Notes under the pieces: generated by a model
Databases searched by the model: none
Told to the model about the DNA's origin: nothing
The model's input: the letters and a program-made list of their open reading frames with translations, nothing else
Position numbers and translations under genes: made by a program
From: JAHEDH01 sp963753285
GTDB lineage: Bacteria; Actinomycetota; Acidimicrobiia; Spongiisociales; ZC4RG35
Reading direction: 5' to 3'
DNA length: 64,000 bases
Assembly: GCA_963753285.1 (NCBI GenBank)
Contig: CAVWBT010000013.1
Location: forward strand, 186,001 to 250,000
Shown here: positions 7,891-16,625 of the stretch, piece by piece
Numbering within the stretch: position 1 is the stretch's first letter
How the letters are laid out: each line of letters starts with the position of its first letter

Positions 7891-8253
7891 ATGCATAGCT
7901 CCATCGACGGTGACCTGAGGCTCACGACGATCGCCCCGTGTGACTTGAGAACCAGTCGGCTGATCGCCAATCTCGTGACGTCGGCAGTCGACACCTCCAC
8001 GATGGACATCGATCGGGTCGCAGACCTACAGACGGCGCTGTTCGAATCATTCATCGATCTCGTCGAGAGCGTCGACGCGGCCGCAGTCGAGGTCACCGTC
8101 AGCAGATCCGACGCAGGGCTGACGGTCCGGCTCGCGGCGCTCGACCCCACATGGACGGCTCAACCGAGCTTTCTGATGACACGGGTGCTGTCGGCACTGG
8201 CCGATCGCGTCGAAACGGGTGCCGGAGCGATCGAATTCGAATTCTCCGCGTAG
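7891..8253 (+). CDS. RsbW-like degenerate HATPase-fold protein
   Basis: About 120 residues, divergent from the STAS gene. The sequence LRTSRLIANLVTSAVDTSTMDIDRVADLQTALFESFIDLVES has the helix layout of the N-terminal half of HATPase_c_2 anti-sigma proteins, followed by VEVTVSRSDAGLTVRLAAL and a final helix TRVLSALADRVET. The Glu-x3-Asn pair of active kinases is not preserved. It faces the sigma operon across a 55-bp divergent region, so shared control and a role in the same switch are likely. Nothing in the sequence identifies its partner. Confidence 0.6.
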   Translation: MHSSIDGDLRLTTIAPCDLRTSRLIANLVTSAVDTSTMDIDRVADLQTALFESFIDLVESVDAAAVEVTVSRSDAGLTVRLAALDPTWTAQPSFLMTRVLSALADRVETGAGAIEFEFSA

Positions 8254-8305
8254 GCCGGACGATTTCGATCGCTTCACGGCCGCATCGAACGGGTAGCAGC
8301 CGGCC

Positions 8306-9688
8306 ATGAACGCAATCGATCCTGCGCGCCTGGAACGACACGGCCCAGACGAGCCGGCCGACGGCAGCTACACGCTCTACTGGATGAGCGCCGCGGTGCG
8401 GACCCAGGACAACGAGGCGCTCGAGTTCGCCATCGAACGGGCCAACTCCACGAGTCGCCGGCTCGCCGTTCTCTTCGTGCTCGACCCGTCCTACCCCGAA
8501 GCCCAGCAGCGACACTTCGAATTTCTCCGGCAGGGCCTCGACGACGTCGCAACCGGACTCGAACAGAGAGACGTCAAGTTCGTCGTGCGAATCGGTGACC
8601 GTGTCGACCATGTGGTCGATGTCGCGGCCGAGGCAACCGAGATCGTCACGGACCGGACCTATCTGCGCCATCAGCGGAGCACGCTGACACGCATCGTCGA
8701 ACGGTCGGGCAAGCCGGTCACCGAGGTCGAGGGTGCCGTCATCGTGCCCACCCACGTGACCTCCCAGAAGCGCGACTACGCCGCTCGCACCATCCGCTCC
8801 AAGATCCACGACCATCTCGAGTCGTTCCTCCGCCTGCCCGAGACCGTGTCCCTCGAGAAGAACAGCCGGAACCTCTCGATCGCCGGCGCCACAGAAGCAG
8901 AGATCGACGACGCCATCGCCGGACTCGACGACGGGGAGTCCGTGCGGACCCGCACCCGGCTCTTCACCGGAGGCCAGTGCCAGGCCCGCACCACACTCGA
9001 CCGGTTCATCGAGGACATGCTGCCCACGTACGACGACGAACGCAGCCGACCCGAGTCGGGGAACGTCTCGCACATGTCGATGTATCTGCACTTCGGACAC
9101 ATCTCCCCGGTGCGGGTGGCGGCCGAGATCAAAGCGTCGAGCGCGCCGAGAGAAATGATCGACTCGTACATCGAGGAACTCGTCGTCCGGCGCGAGCTCG
9201 GCTTCAACTACGTGGAGTTCGAAGCCGACTACGACAAGTACTCCGCACTGCCCGAATGGGCGAGAACCACCCTCGACGAGCACCGCGACGACCCGAGGGA
9301 ACACGTCTACACGCGCTCGGAGTTCGAGCGCGCCGAAACCCACGACCGCTACTGGAACGCTGCGATGATCCAGCTCCGTGAGACCGGTTATCTCCACAAC
9401 TACATGAGGATGTACTGGGGAAAGAAGATCCTGGAGTGGAGCAACACCCCGGAGTACGCCTACAGAACGGTGCTGACCTTGAACAACCGACACCTCTACG
9501 ACGGTCGCGACCCGAACTCCTACGGCAATGTCGGGTGGGTGTTCGGCCTGTGGGACCGGGCATGGCAGGAGCGGGCCGTGTACGGAAAGACTCGATCGAT
9601 GACGGCGGCAGGACTCGAACGCAAAGCCGATCCGGATGCCTACGTCGAACGGATCTCTGAGGTCACCGGACTGGAGGTGCCCGCATGA
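8306..9688 (+). CDS. phr: Class II CPD deoxyribodipyrimidine photolyase
   Basis: A 460-residue FAD- and light-dependent enzyme that splits cyclobutane pyrimidine dimers. Class II features are the N-terminal YWMSAAVRTQDNEALEFAIE (antenna-domain start), EELVVRRELGFNYVEF, and the C-terminal FAD/DNA-binding block GYLHNYMRMYWGKKILEW ... LNNRHLYDGRDPNSYGNVGW ... WDRAWQERAVYGKTRSM. Length is normal for the class. The stop overlaps the next gene by ATGA. UV repair fits the light-exposed life suggested by the rhodopsin elsewhere in the window. Confidence 0.95.
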   Translation: MNAIDPARLERHGPDEPADGSYTLYWMSAAVRTQDNEALEFAIERANSTSRRLAVLFVLDPSYPEAQQRHFEFLRQGLDDVATGLEQRDVKFVVRIGDRVDHVVDVAAEATEIVTDRTYLRHQRSTLTRIVERSGKPVTEVEGAVIVPTHVTSQKRDYAARTIRSKIHDHLESFLRLPETVSLEKNSRNLSIAGATEAEIDDAIAGLDDGESVRTRTRLFTGGQCQARTTLDRFIEDMLPTYDDERSRPESGNVSHMSMYLHFGHISPVRVAAEIKASSAPREMIDSYIEELVVRRELGFNYVEFEADYDKYSALPEWARTTLDEHRDDPREHVYTRSEFERAETHDRYWNAAMIQLRETGYLHNYMRMYWGKKILEWSNTPEYAYRTVLTLNNRHLYDGRDPNSYGNVGWVFGLWDRAWQERAVYGKTRSMTAAGLERKADPDAYVERISEVTGLEVPA

Positions 9689-11202
9689 ACGGCCTCGAAG
9701 CCGGCGACACGCACGAGGAGATGCCGACACAGCGCCGTGTCATCGTGCTCGGAGCGAGCGGCTACGTCGGAGGACGCCTGGTCTCCCGCCTCCTCGACGA
9801 GGGCCATCAGGTCGTCGCAGCATCCCGTGACCCCCGCAAGCTGGCCTCCATGTCCTGGGCGGACCAGGTCGAGATCCGTCGCGTCGACCTGCTCGACGAG
9901 CCGACGATCGGCGAGGCGATCAGAGGCTGCGATGCCGCCTACTACCTGGTGCACGCCATGGGTGGCGGCGCCGGGTTCGCCAGTCGAGATCGGACCGCCG
10001 CCCTCAACCTCGTCGCAGCCTCCCACGACAGCGACCTCCAACAGATCATCTACCTCAGCGGCCTGGGCGACGAAGACGCCGAACTCTCAGAGCACCTCGC
10101 CAGCAGACAGGAGGTCGGTCAGATCCTCGCTGCGGGAACCGTCCCCGTGACCGAGCTCAGGGCTGCCATCGTGATCGGATCGGGATCCCTCTCCTTTGAG
10201 ATGCTCCGCTACCTCACCGAGGTGCTGCCGGTCATGATCACCCCCCGATGGGTGCGCACCCGCTGCCAGCCGATCGCCATCGCCGACGTCCTCTACTACC
10301 TGACCGCGGTGCTCGGCCATCCTGAAGCAGACGATCGAGTCTTCGAGATCGGCGGCCCCGACGTGCTCACCTACGAAGAGATGATCCGCACCTACGCCCG
10401 GATCGCCGGCCTCAAGCAGCGGACGATCATCCCGGTCCCGGTGCTCTCGCCGGGGCTGTCGGGAAGATGGATCGGGCTGGTCACCCCCCTCGATTCGGTG
10501 ACGTCCGAGGAACTGGTCCAGAGCCTCCGCAACGAGGTGATCGTCGGGGACCGTCCGATCTCCGACATCATCGATCACGAGACGCTCAGCTTCGACGACT
10601 CGGTGAGACGGGCACTCGAACGGGTCAAGAGCTCACAGGTGCCGACACGATGGTCCCCCCAGGACTGGGCTCCGGCGCAGCCGCTGCCATCCGACCCCGA
10701 ATACGCCAGCGGAACCGTGCTGTTCGATCTCCGCCGGATCGAGACTTGCGCGGCGCCCGAAGACCTGTTCTGGGCGTTCGCCCGGGTGGGTGGCGCCACC
10801 GGCTACTACTCGGCCCAATGGGCATGGCAGATTCGCGGACTGATCGACCAGGTGCTCGGTGGAGCCGGGCTCCGGCGCGGCCGCCGCCATCCCGAGGAGG
10901 TTCGCCAGGGTGAACCGCTCGACTTCTGGAGGGTCACCGATGTCCGACCCAACGAGCATCTCACGCTGAAGGCGGAGATGAAGGTGCCTGGAGAGGCATG
11001 GCTCGAATGGGACATCGAGGAGCACGACGGGCGTTTCAGCCTGATCCAACGCGCCACCTTCGTGCCGCGGGGGCTGTTCGGACGGCTCTACTGGTATTCG
11101 CTGGTCCCCTTCCACGGCGTGGTCTTCCCTCAGATGGCGAGGGGCATCGTCTCGGCGGCCGAAGAGCGATGGGACGCTCGGGACGCCGATCGCGCCGGGT
11201 GA
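9685..11202 (+). CDS. NAD(P)-binding epimerase-like protein with C-terminal DUF2867
   Basis: A 505-residue two-part protein. Residues 19-330 form an atypical extended SDR Rossmann domain: VIVLGASGYVGGRLVSRLL is the glycine-rich dinucleotide motif, and AYYLVHAMGGG and YLSGLGDE follow. Residues 345-500 match DUF2867, a SRPBCC-like domain (GYYSAQWAWQIRGLIDQVLGG, DFWRVTDVRP, LTLKAEMKVPGEAWLEW). Proteins with this architecture have no settled substrate. It overlaps the photolyase gene by 4 nt; the pairing suggests a UV or oxidative-stress operon. An ATG at 9721 is an alternative start that would remove 12 residues lying before the Rossmann fold. Confidence 0.85.
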   Translation: MNGLEAGDTHEEMPTQRRVIVLGASGYVGGRLVSRLLDEGHQVVAASRDPRKLASMSWADQVEIRRVDLLDEPTIGEAIRGCDAAYYLVHAMGGGAGFASRDRTAALNLVAASHDSDLQQIIYLSGLGDEDAELSEHLASRQEVGQILAAGTVPVTELRAAIVIGSGSLSFEMLRYLTEVLPVMITPRWVRTRCQPIAIADVLYYLTAVLGHPEADDRVFEIGGPDVLTYEEMIRTYARIAGLKQRTIIPVPVLSPGLSGRWIGLVTPLDSVTSEELVQSLRNEVIVGDRPISDIIDHETLSFDDSVRRALERVKSSQVPTRWSPQDWAPAQPLPSDPEYASGTVLFDLRRIETCAAPEDLFWAFARVGGATGYYSAQWAWQIRGLIDQVLGGAGLRRGRRHPEEVRQGEPLDFWRVTDVRPNEHLTLKAEMKVPGEAWLEWDIEEHDGRFSLIQRATFVPRGLFGRLYWYSLVPFHGVVFPQMARGIVSAAEERWDARDADRAG

Positions 11203-11289
11203 CACCGGATCACGATTCCCCCCGGTCCCTTGTCCGGAACGCCGCCTCTGCGAGTACGATTCGAACCCAGCCCCCGCGAGAAGGAACTG

Positions 11290-13077
11290 ATGCAGGAATA
11301 CACCACTTCAGGTTCGGTGGACGTCGCCCCGGACAAGAACCTCACCTCAGCGCTCTGGGAACACGAGCAGAAGAACGGCGCCAAGCCGATCATGTCGCAC
11401 CGACAGGGATCCGGCCCGTTCGTGGACATCAGTTATGCGGAGATGGCAGAACAGGTGCGTCGCATAGCAGCCGGTCTCATGTCGCTCGGTTTGGGCGATG
11501 GCGACCGCGTGTGCCTCTTCTCGCCGACGAGGTACGAGTTCACCCTCTTCGACTACGCGATCTGGACCGCCGGCTGCGCCACGGTCACGATCTACGACTC
11601 GTCCTCGGCCGACCAGGTCGACTGGATCGTGTCGGACTCCGGAGCGAAGGCCATCGTGTGCGCCACCGACGACCTCAAGAAGGTGTTCCTCGAGCAGGCC
11701 GGCGAGCGCGGGACCTGCGAACACGTGATCTCGCTCGAAGCAGGAGGCATGGAAGAGCTGGTCGCAGCCGGGGCCGAGATCTCCGACGAGGACGTCCTCG
11801 CCCGAGCCAACGCGGTCGGCCATGACGACCTCGCAACGCTGGTCTACACCTCTGGCACGACAGGTCGGCCAAAGGGCGTGGAGCTGACGGTCGGCAACTT
11901 CGTGTGGACCGCCCTGCAGACCGAGGTCGTGACCGACGACGTGATCAACGCCAACTCATCGACCCTGATGTTCCTGCCGCTCGCGCACATCTTCGCCCGG
12001 GTCGCCCAGGTCGTTTCGATCGAACGAGGCTCGAAGATCGCCTACTCGACCGGCGTTCCCCAGCTGATGGAAGAACTCCAGATGGTCCGGCCCACGTGGA
12101 TGTTCTCCGTCCCGCGGGTGTTCGAGAAGATCTACAACTCGGCGAAGCAGAAGGCCGATGCGGATGGCAAGGGCAAGGTGTTCGACCTCGCTGCGAAGGT
12201 CGCCGTCAACTACTCGACCGAGGGGCAGGCGGGCAAGGTGTCACTGCCGACCAAGATCGCCCACTCGGTGTTCGACCGGCTGGTCTACACGAAGCTACGT
12301 GACGTGTTCGGCGGCCGTGCGAAGTATGCGATCAGTGGTGGCGCTCCTCTGGGCGAGCGGCTGGGTCACTTCTACAGCGGCATCGGCCTCACCGTGATCG
12401 AGGGTTACGGGCTCACCGAGACCACGGCGGTCGCGACGGCCTCCTCACCTGATTCGATTCGGATCGGCACCGTGGGACGACCGCTCCCGGGTTCGACCAT
12501 CGCGATCGCAGACGACGGCGAGGTGCTGATCAAGGGCGGCCACGTCATGCGCGGCTACTGGCAGAACCCCGAAGCCAGCTCGGAGTCGGTCGACTCCGAC
12601 GGCTGGTTCCACACCGGCGACATCGGGACACTCGACGACGGCTACCTCCGCATCACGGGGCGCAAGAAGGAGATCATCGTCACCGCGGGCGGCAAGAACG
12701 TCGCCCCCGCCGTGCTCGAGGACCGGCTGCGAAGCCATCCTCTCATCTCTCAGGCGATGGTGGTCGGAGACAACCAGCCGTTCATTGCGACGCTCATCAC
12801 GATCGACCCCGACGAGTTCCCCCGCTGGGCCGGAGAGCACGGCAAGACGGGAACCGTCGCCGAAAACGTGGACGACGAAGACCTGAAGGCGGCCATCCAG
12901 GAGGCGATCGAACACGCCAACAAGGCCGTGTCGAAGGCGGAGTCGATCCGGACGTTCCGCATCCTCCCGACCGACTTCACGATCGAGGGTGGCGAGCTCA
13001 CGCCGACGCTGAAAGTGAAGCGACGCGTGGTCGCCGACCACTACGGCTCCGAAATCGAAGCGATCTACACGAAGTGA
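11290..13077 (+). CDS. Long-chain fatty acyl-CoA synthetase (FadD15-like AMP-binding enzyme)
   Basis: A 595-residue ANL-superfamily ligase that activates fatty acids via acyl-AMP to acyl-CoA. The P-loop YTSGTTGRPKGVELT is near residues 184-198, YGLTETTAV near 376, GWFHTGDIGTLDDGYLRITGRKKEI near 437-461 (ATP Asp and hinge), and the C-terminal Lys in LTPTLKVKRR (near 578). The start at 11290 follows AAGGAA by 4 nt; a TTG further upstream has no such site. The stop overlaps the next gene, so the hotdog protein is co-translated. Confidence 0.92.
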   Translation: MQEYTTSGSVDVAPDKNLTSALWEHEQKNGAKPIMSHRQGSGPFVDISYAEMAEQVRRIAAGLMSLGLGDGDRVCLFSPTRYEFTLFDYAIWTAGCATVTIYDSSSADQVDWIVSDSGAKAIVCATDDLKKVFLEQAGERGTCEHVISLEAGGMEELVAAGAEISDEDVLARANAVGHDDLATLVYTSGTTGRPKGVELTVGNFVWTALQTEVVTDDVINANSSTLMFLPLAHIFARVAQVVSIERGSKIAYSTGVPQLMEELQMVRPTWMFSVPRVFEKIYNSAKQKADADGKGKVFDLAAKVAVNYSTEGQAGKVSLPTKIAHSVFDRLVYTKLRDVFGGRAKYAISGGAPLGERLGHFYSGIGLTVIEGYGLTETTAVATASSPDSIRIGTVGRPLPGSTIAIADDGEVLIKGGHVMRGYWQNPEASSESVDSDGWFHTGDIGTLDDGYLRITGRKKEIIVTAGGKNVAPAVLEDRLRSHPLISQAMVVGDNQPFIATLITIDPDEFPRWAGEHGKTGTVAENVDDEDLKAAIQEAIEHANKAVSKAESIRTFRILPTDFTIEGGELTPTLKVKRRVVADHYGSEIEAIYTK

Positions 13078-13517
13078 CACCGGACGAGCTCGACGCAGCC
13101 ATGGCTGCGTCGGTGCCGTTCGTTGCGACCGTCGGGTACCGGGTCGTTGCAATCGAGGGTGACGCGGTGACCGTCACCCTCCCGAACCGGAACGAACTGC
13201 ACAACCACATCGGGACGGCGCATGCTGCAGCCGCCTTCGGGGCTGCCGAGACCGCCACCGGAGCCGTGCTGCTCCACGCGATCGGCGACCGCCTCGGTCA
13301 GATCGTGCCGGTGCTCAAGGACGCCCAGATCAAGTACACGGCACCGGCGATCGGCGTCGTCTCGGCCGTGGCCGGGCCCCGTCAGGACCCGACGGTCGTG
13401 ATCGACGCCTGCATGCGGGAGGGCCGGGCCCTTCTCGACGTCGACTGCACGCTGTACAGCGAGAACGGAGCGGTGAACGCGGAATCGGCGTTCACGTGGT
13501 ACCTGAAGAAGCAATGA
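13074..13517 (+). CDS. Hotdog-fold protein, DUF4442/thioesterase-like
   Basis: A 147-residue single hotdog domain starting at GTG 13074, which overlaps the ligase stop (GTGA). The motif RNELHNHIGTAHAAAAFGAAETATG corresponds to the hotdog HNHIGT/AAAF region where PaaI/YiiD-type thioesterases hold the CoA thioester, and LKDAQIKYTAPAIG is the following strand. Coupling with an acyl-CoA synthetase suggests hydrolysis or binding of acyl-CoA products (inference). Confidence 0.78.
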   Translation: MTPDELDAAMAASVPFVATVGYRVVAIEGDAVTVTLPNRNELHNHIGTAHAAAAFGAAETATGAVLLHAIGDRLGQIVPVLKDAQIKYTAPAIGVVSAVAGPRQDPTVVIDACMREGRALLDVDCTLYSENGAVNAESAFTWYLKKQ

Positions 13518-13530
13518 GGCAATGGGCTCG

Positions 13531-13542
13531 CCGCTTAAGCGG
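13531..13542. terminator. Short palindrome after the hotdog gene
   Basis: CCGCTTAAGCGG, perfect 12-nt palindrome flanked by GGCTCG/GGGCTC, 14 nt after the stop and before the histidine-kinase locus. Weak terminator candidate. Confidence 0.3.
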
Positions 13543-13568
13543 GCTCCAGCGGCGCCGACAGAGTCCTC

Positions 13569-13875
13569 ATGAGCGCAGCGCCTCCAACCGAGAGCGCCAT
13601 TGCCACTCGCATCGACCTCGAACTGATCGGCGTGGCGGCGGCAGTCCTTGACTACTCGAGCGCGGCCGAACGCCTCGGTCGGCTGTCGGACCCGTTCGCC
13701 GCGCTCGAAGACCCGTGGGTCGTCCACGAGCTTGCAGCGACGGTCACGTTCCTGGCAATGAACCGACGCGCTGCGACGGCACTCGGAGCCTCCCCGGAAG
13801 CCCAGTGCCCCGGTCAGGTCTTCTCGATGCTCGACGTGAGCTCCGGGATGCTCGACAGCTTCAGAGCTCATTTCG
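13569..13875 (+). pseudogene. PAS-like N-terminal segment of the downstream histidine kinase, out of frame
   Basis: From ATG 13569 about 100 codons read LERLGRLSD-type helix, then TFLAMNRRAATALGAS...GQVFSMLD, typical of a PAS domain entry (asparagine-arginine-alanine helix and following loop). The frame then loses sense near 13865-13880, where the downstream kinase frame takes over with an ATG at 13882. Skipping one base near 13863 joins the two as ...MLDSF-ELISLEMLNG..., giving a full PAS ending in YRHVVVTLRDVT. So this is either a frameshift mutation or a sequencing error at the gene's 5' end. Confidence 0.6.
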
Positions 13876-13881
13876 CTGGAG

Positions 13882-15444
13882 ATGCTGAACGGCTCACTGA
13901 CCTCGGAGACCGAGCATCGTTCGACGGATCAGCGGGTCATTCTCGTCGACTGGAAGGCCGCCGACACCTCGTACCGCCACGTCGTCGTCACGCTCAGAGA
14001 TGTGACAGCTGCTCGCGTCGCCGCCGAACGATGGGATCTCGTTTCGGCGCAGATGGGCCGACTCGGGACGGCGACCAGCGCGATCGCCAGACGGCTCGAC
14101 TCCGTCGAAGTTCGACGCGAGACGGTAACCCAGGTGTGCCATGTCCTCGAGTGCGACCGGGCCGCGCTCGTCACCGTCGATGTCGATGGCCGAGAGATAC
14201 GCGACTTCGTCATCGTCGACCCGTCCGGCGTCACCCCTTTCACTGCGCCGACCTGGTCCGAGTTCCGTGCGAGCATCGCCGGCAGAGCACTCGACGGTGG
14301 GTCGACCATCACGAGCAACGGGACGCATCTGGGGGCACAATCGAACGGCCACACGCCGGAGTGCGTGATCGCGACGCCGTTGAACGCCGACCACGAGTAC
14401 GCCGGCGTGGTGATCGGGTATCGCAACGGCACCGAGCGACCGTTCAGCGAGGCGGAAGAGGCTGCGCTCGAACTCATCGCCGGCTCGGCCGCTCGGGCCA
14501 GCGAGAACGCTCGTGTCTACGAGTGGATCTCCGAGGAGTCGGCAGAGCTCTCAGCAGCGAAGAGCGAGATCATGTCGGCCTTCGAGCAGCTCGCGATGGC
14601 GCAGGCACAGCTGCTGCAGGCGCAGAAGCTCGAAGCCATCGGCGAGCTGGCATCGGGGATCGCGCACGAGATCAACACCCCGATCCAGTTCGTCGGGGAC
14701 AATGCCCAGTTTCTGACCGACATCGCTCCGGACATCGCCGCGTTCCACATCGAAGCCCTCAAGCTGGCTGAAATGGCGGCCGACGTACCGGACCTGGCCG
14801 AGACGGTCGCTTCGGTGTTGGAAGCCGCCGACGCCGCTGACCTGTCCACCACCGACGAGGAGATCGCCGATGCACTCGGAGAGATCCGCGAGGGCGTGGC
14901 GCGGGTCGCCGAGATCGTCCGCGCCATGAAGGACTTCGCCCACCAGGGAGGGGACACCAAGACACCGATCGATCTCAATGCGACTATCGAGACCACGATC
15001 GCCGTGGCGCGCAACGAGTGGAAGTACCACTGTGAGGTCGCACTCGACCTCGATGACGGCCTGCCTGCCGTCCCGGCGCTGGCCGGGCCGTTGAAGCAAG
15101 CGATCCTCGTCATCGTCATCAATGCCGCACAGGCGGTCCAGGATGCCGTCGGTGATTCCGGCCGCAAGGGCACGATCGCCATCTCCACCTCACAACAGGG
15201 CGACAGCGCCGTGCTCAAGATCACCGATTCGGGCCTGGGGATCCCCGAGAAGATCCGAGATCGGGTCTTCGATCCGTTCTTCACCACCAAGGAGGTCGGG
15301 AGGGGGTCCGGCCAGGGTCTGACGATCTGCCGCTCGGCGATCGTCGACCAGCACGGAGGGACGCTCGAATTCGAAACCGAGTCGGGCGTCGGAACCACAT
15401 TCATCATCAAGCTCCCGCTGCACATCGAGGAGGACATGACATGA
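13882..15444 (+). CDS. Sensor histidine kinase (PAS end, GAF, HisKA, HATPase_c)
   Basis: A 520-residue kinase as read from ATG 13882. Residues 25-45 finish a PAS fold (SYRHVVVTLRDVT), 60-205 form a GAF-like domain, 225-250 a coiled coil (QLAMAQAQLLQAQKLEAIGEL), 250-275 the H-box (SGIAHEINTPIQFVGDN, His phospho-acceptor), and 370-518 the ATPase domain with N-box IVINAAQAVQD, G1 DSGLGIPEKIRDRVFDPFFTTK and G2 GSGQGL. No membrane segment, so cytosolic. The overlap ATGACATGA with the following REC-HDOD gene, plus GGAGG before it, indicates an operon of one kinase and two regulators. The true N-terminus probably begins at 13569 (see previous entry). Confidence 0.88.
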   Translation: MLNGSLTSETEHRSTDQRVILVDWKAADTSYRHVVVTLRDVTAARVAAERWDLVSAQMGRLGTATSAIARRLDSVEVRRETVTQVCHVLECDRAALVTVDVDGREIRDFVIVDPSGVTPFTAPTWSEFRASIAGRALDGGSTITSNGTHLGAQSNGHTPECVIATPLNADHEYAGVVIGYRNGTERPFSEAEEAALELIAGSAARASENARVYEWISEESAELSAAKSEIMSAFEQLAMAQAQLLQAQKLEAIGELASGIAHEINTPIQFVGDNAQFLTDIAPDIAAFHIEALKLAEMAADVPDLAETVASVLEAADAADLSTTDEEIADALGEIREGVARVAEIVRAMKDFAHQGGDTKTPIDLNATIETTIAVARNEWKYHCEVALDLDDGLPAVPALAGPLKQAILVIVINAAQAVQDAVGDSGRKGTIAISTSQQGDSAVLKITDSGLGIPEKIRDRVFDPFFTTKEVGRGSGQGLTICRSAIVDQHGGTLEFETESGVGTTFIIKLPLHIEEDMT

Positions 15445-16625
15445 GCGGACACCTACGAGCGCTGTTCGTCGACGACGATCCGGCCGTGCTCGGCGGGCTC
15501 AAGCGCATGCTCCGAGCCATCCGCAGCGAGATCGAGTCCGACTTCGTCGACAACGGCCCCGACGCACTCACGAAGATGGATTCCGACGGCTACGACGTGG
15601 TCATCACCGACATCAGGATGCCCGGCATGAGCGGCATCGAAGTGCTCGAGGCCGTGTCACAAGAACATCCGGACATGGCGCGGATCATCCTCTCCGGCTA
15701 CAGCGGCAAGGCCGATACGCTCCGCGCCACCGGTCTCGCGCACCAGTACCTGGCGAAGCCGTGCGACGCCGCTGGACTGCGCAGCGCGATCCTCCGATCG
15801 GTCCGCATGCGGGAGGAATTCGCCGACCCCGAGCTTCGGCGTCTGGCGGGCGGAGCGCGCACGCTGCCGTCCGTTCCGGACCTCTTCAACAAGATCAACA
15901 CAGAGTTGGTTTCGGACGATCCGTCGGCGGCACGCATCGGACAGATCATCTCCCAGGATCCGGCCATGTCACTCAAGATCCTCCAGATCGTGAACTCTTC
16001 GTTCTTCGGCCTTCGACGCGAGGTGAGCGACATCGGTCAAGCGACTGCACTGCTGGGTCTCGACACCATCTCCTCCCTTGTTCTCGCAGCAGGCGTGTTC
16101 AGCACGGGCCCGGCTGATCCCGTCAGTGCGGCCATGGTCTCTCACGTCTACGAGTCGTCACTGGAGATCGCCTCCGTCGCCAAACGGGTCGCGCAGGCGG
16201 CAGGCGCGGATCGGGCCGTCGTCGAGGAGGCGTACCTCGCCGGGCTGATCCAGGACGTCGGCATCCTCGCACTCGCAAGCAACTGGCCGTCACGCTGGAG
16301 GCAGGTCGATCGCTCTCACATGGAACTGAGCGAGCAGTCCATCTTCGGAACCACCCATGCTGCGTTCGGCGCCTACATCGCATCGCTGTGGGGTCTCCCG
16401 GACTCGCTCGTCGAGACGATCCGGTATCACACGGCCACAGCCGAAGCCCCGGTCACCGACGAGTTCGGTTCGTTGGCCGCCCTGCTCGTCGCACGGACGA
16501 TGGTGAACTCCGGTTTCGACCTCGCACGAACGACTGCAGACACGCCCTATCTGGAGCGCATGGGTCTCGCCGGCAGCCTGCCGGACTGGTTCGATGCGGT
16601 CGAAGAGCTGAGAACCAGCCGATGA
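15441..16625 (+). CDS. Response regulator with HDOD output domain
   Basis: A 394-residue protein with an N-terminal REC domain (acidic pair in FVDDDPAV, phosphorylatable Asp in VVITDIRMPGMSG, Lys in YLAKPCD) and an HDOD domain from about 145 to 345 (LPSVPDLFNKINTEL, QDPAMSLKILQIVNSSFFGLRREVSDIGQATALLGL). HDOD domains are non-catalytic relatives of HD phosphodiesterases and usually act as signalling scaffolds. GGAGG 7 nt upstream sets the start. It overlaps both neighbours by 4 nt, so it should receive phosphate from the kinase just upstream. Confidence 0.9.
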   Translation: MSGHLRALFVDDDPAVLGGLKRMLRAIRSEIESDFVDNGPDALTKMDSDGYDVVITDIRMPGMSGIEVLEAVSQEHPDMARIILSGYSGKADTLRATGLAHQYLAKPCDAAGLRSAILRSVRMREEFADPELRRLAGGARTLPSVPDLFNKINTELVSDDPSAARIGQIISQDPAMSLKILQIVNSSFFGLRREVSDIGQATALLGLDTISSLVLAAGVFSTGPADPVSAAMVSHVYESSLEIASVAKRVAQAAGADRAVVEEAYLAGLIQDVGILALASNWPSRWRQVDRSHMELSEQSIFGTTHAAFGAYIASLWGLPDSLVETIRYHTATAEAPVTDEFGSLAALLVARTMVNSGFDLARTTADTPYLERMGLAGSLPDWFDAVEELRTSR

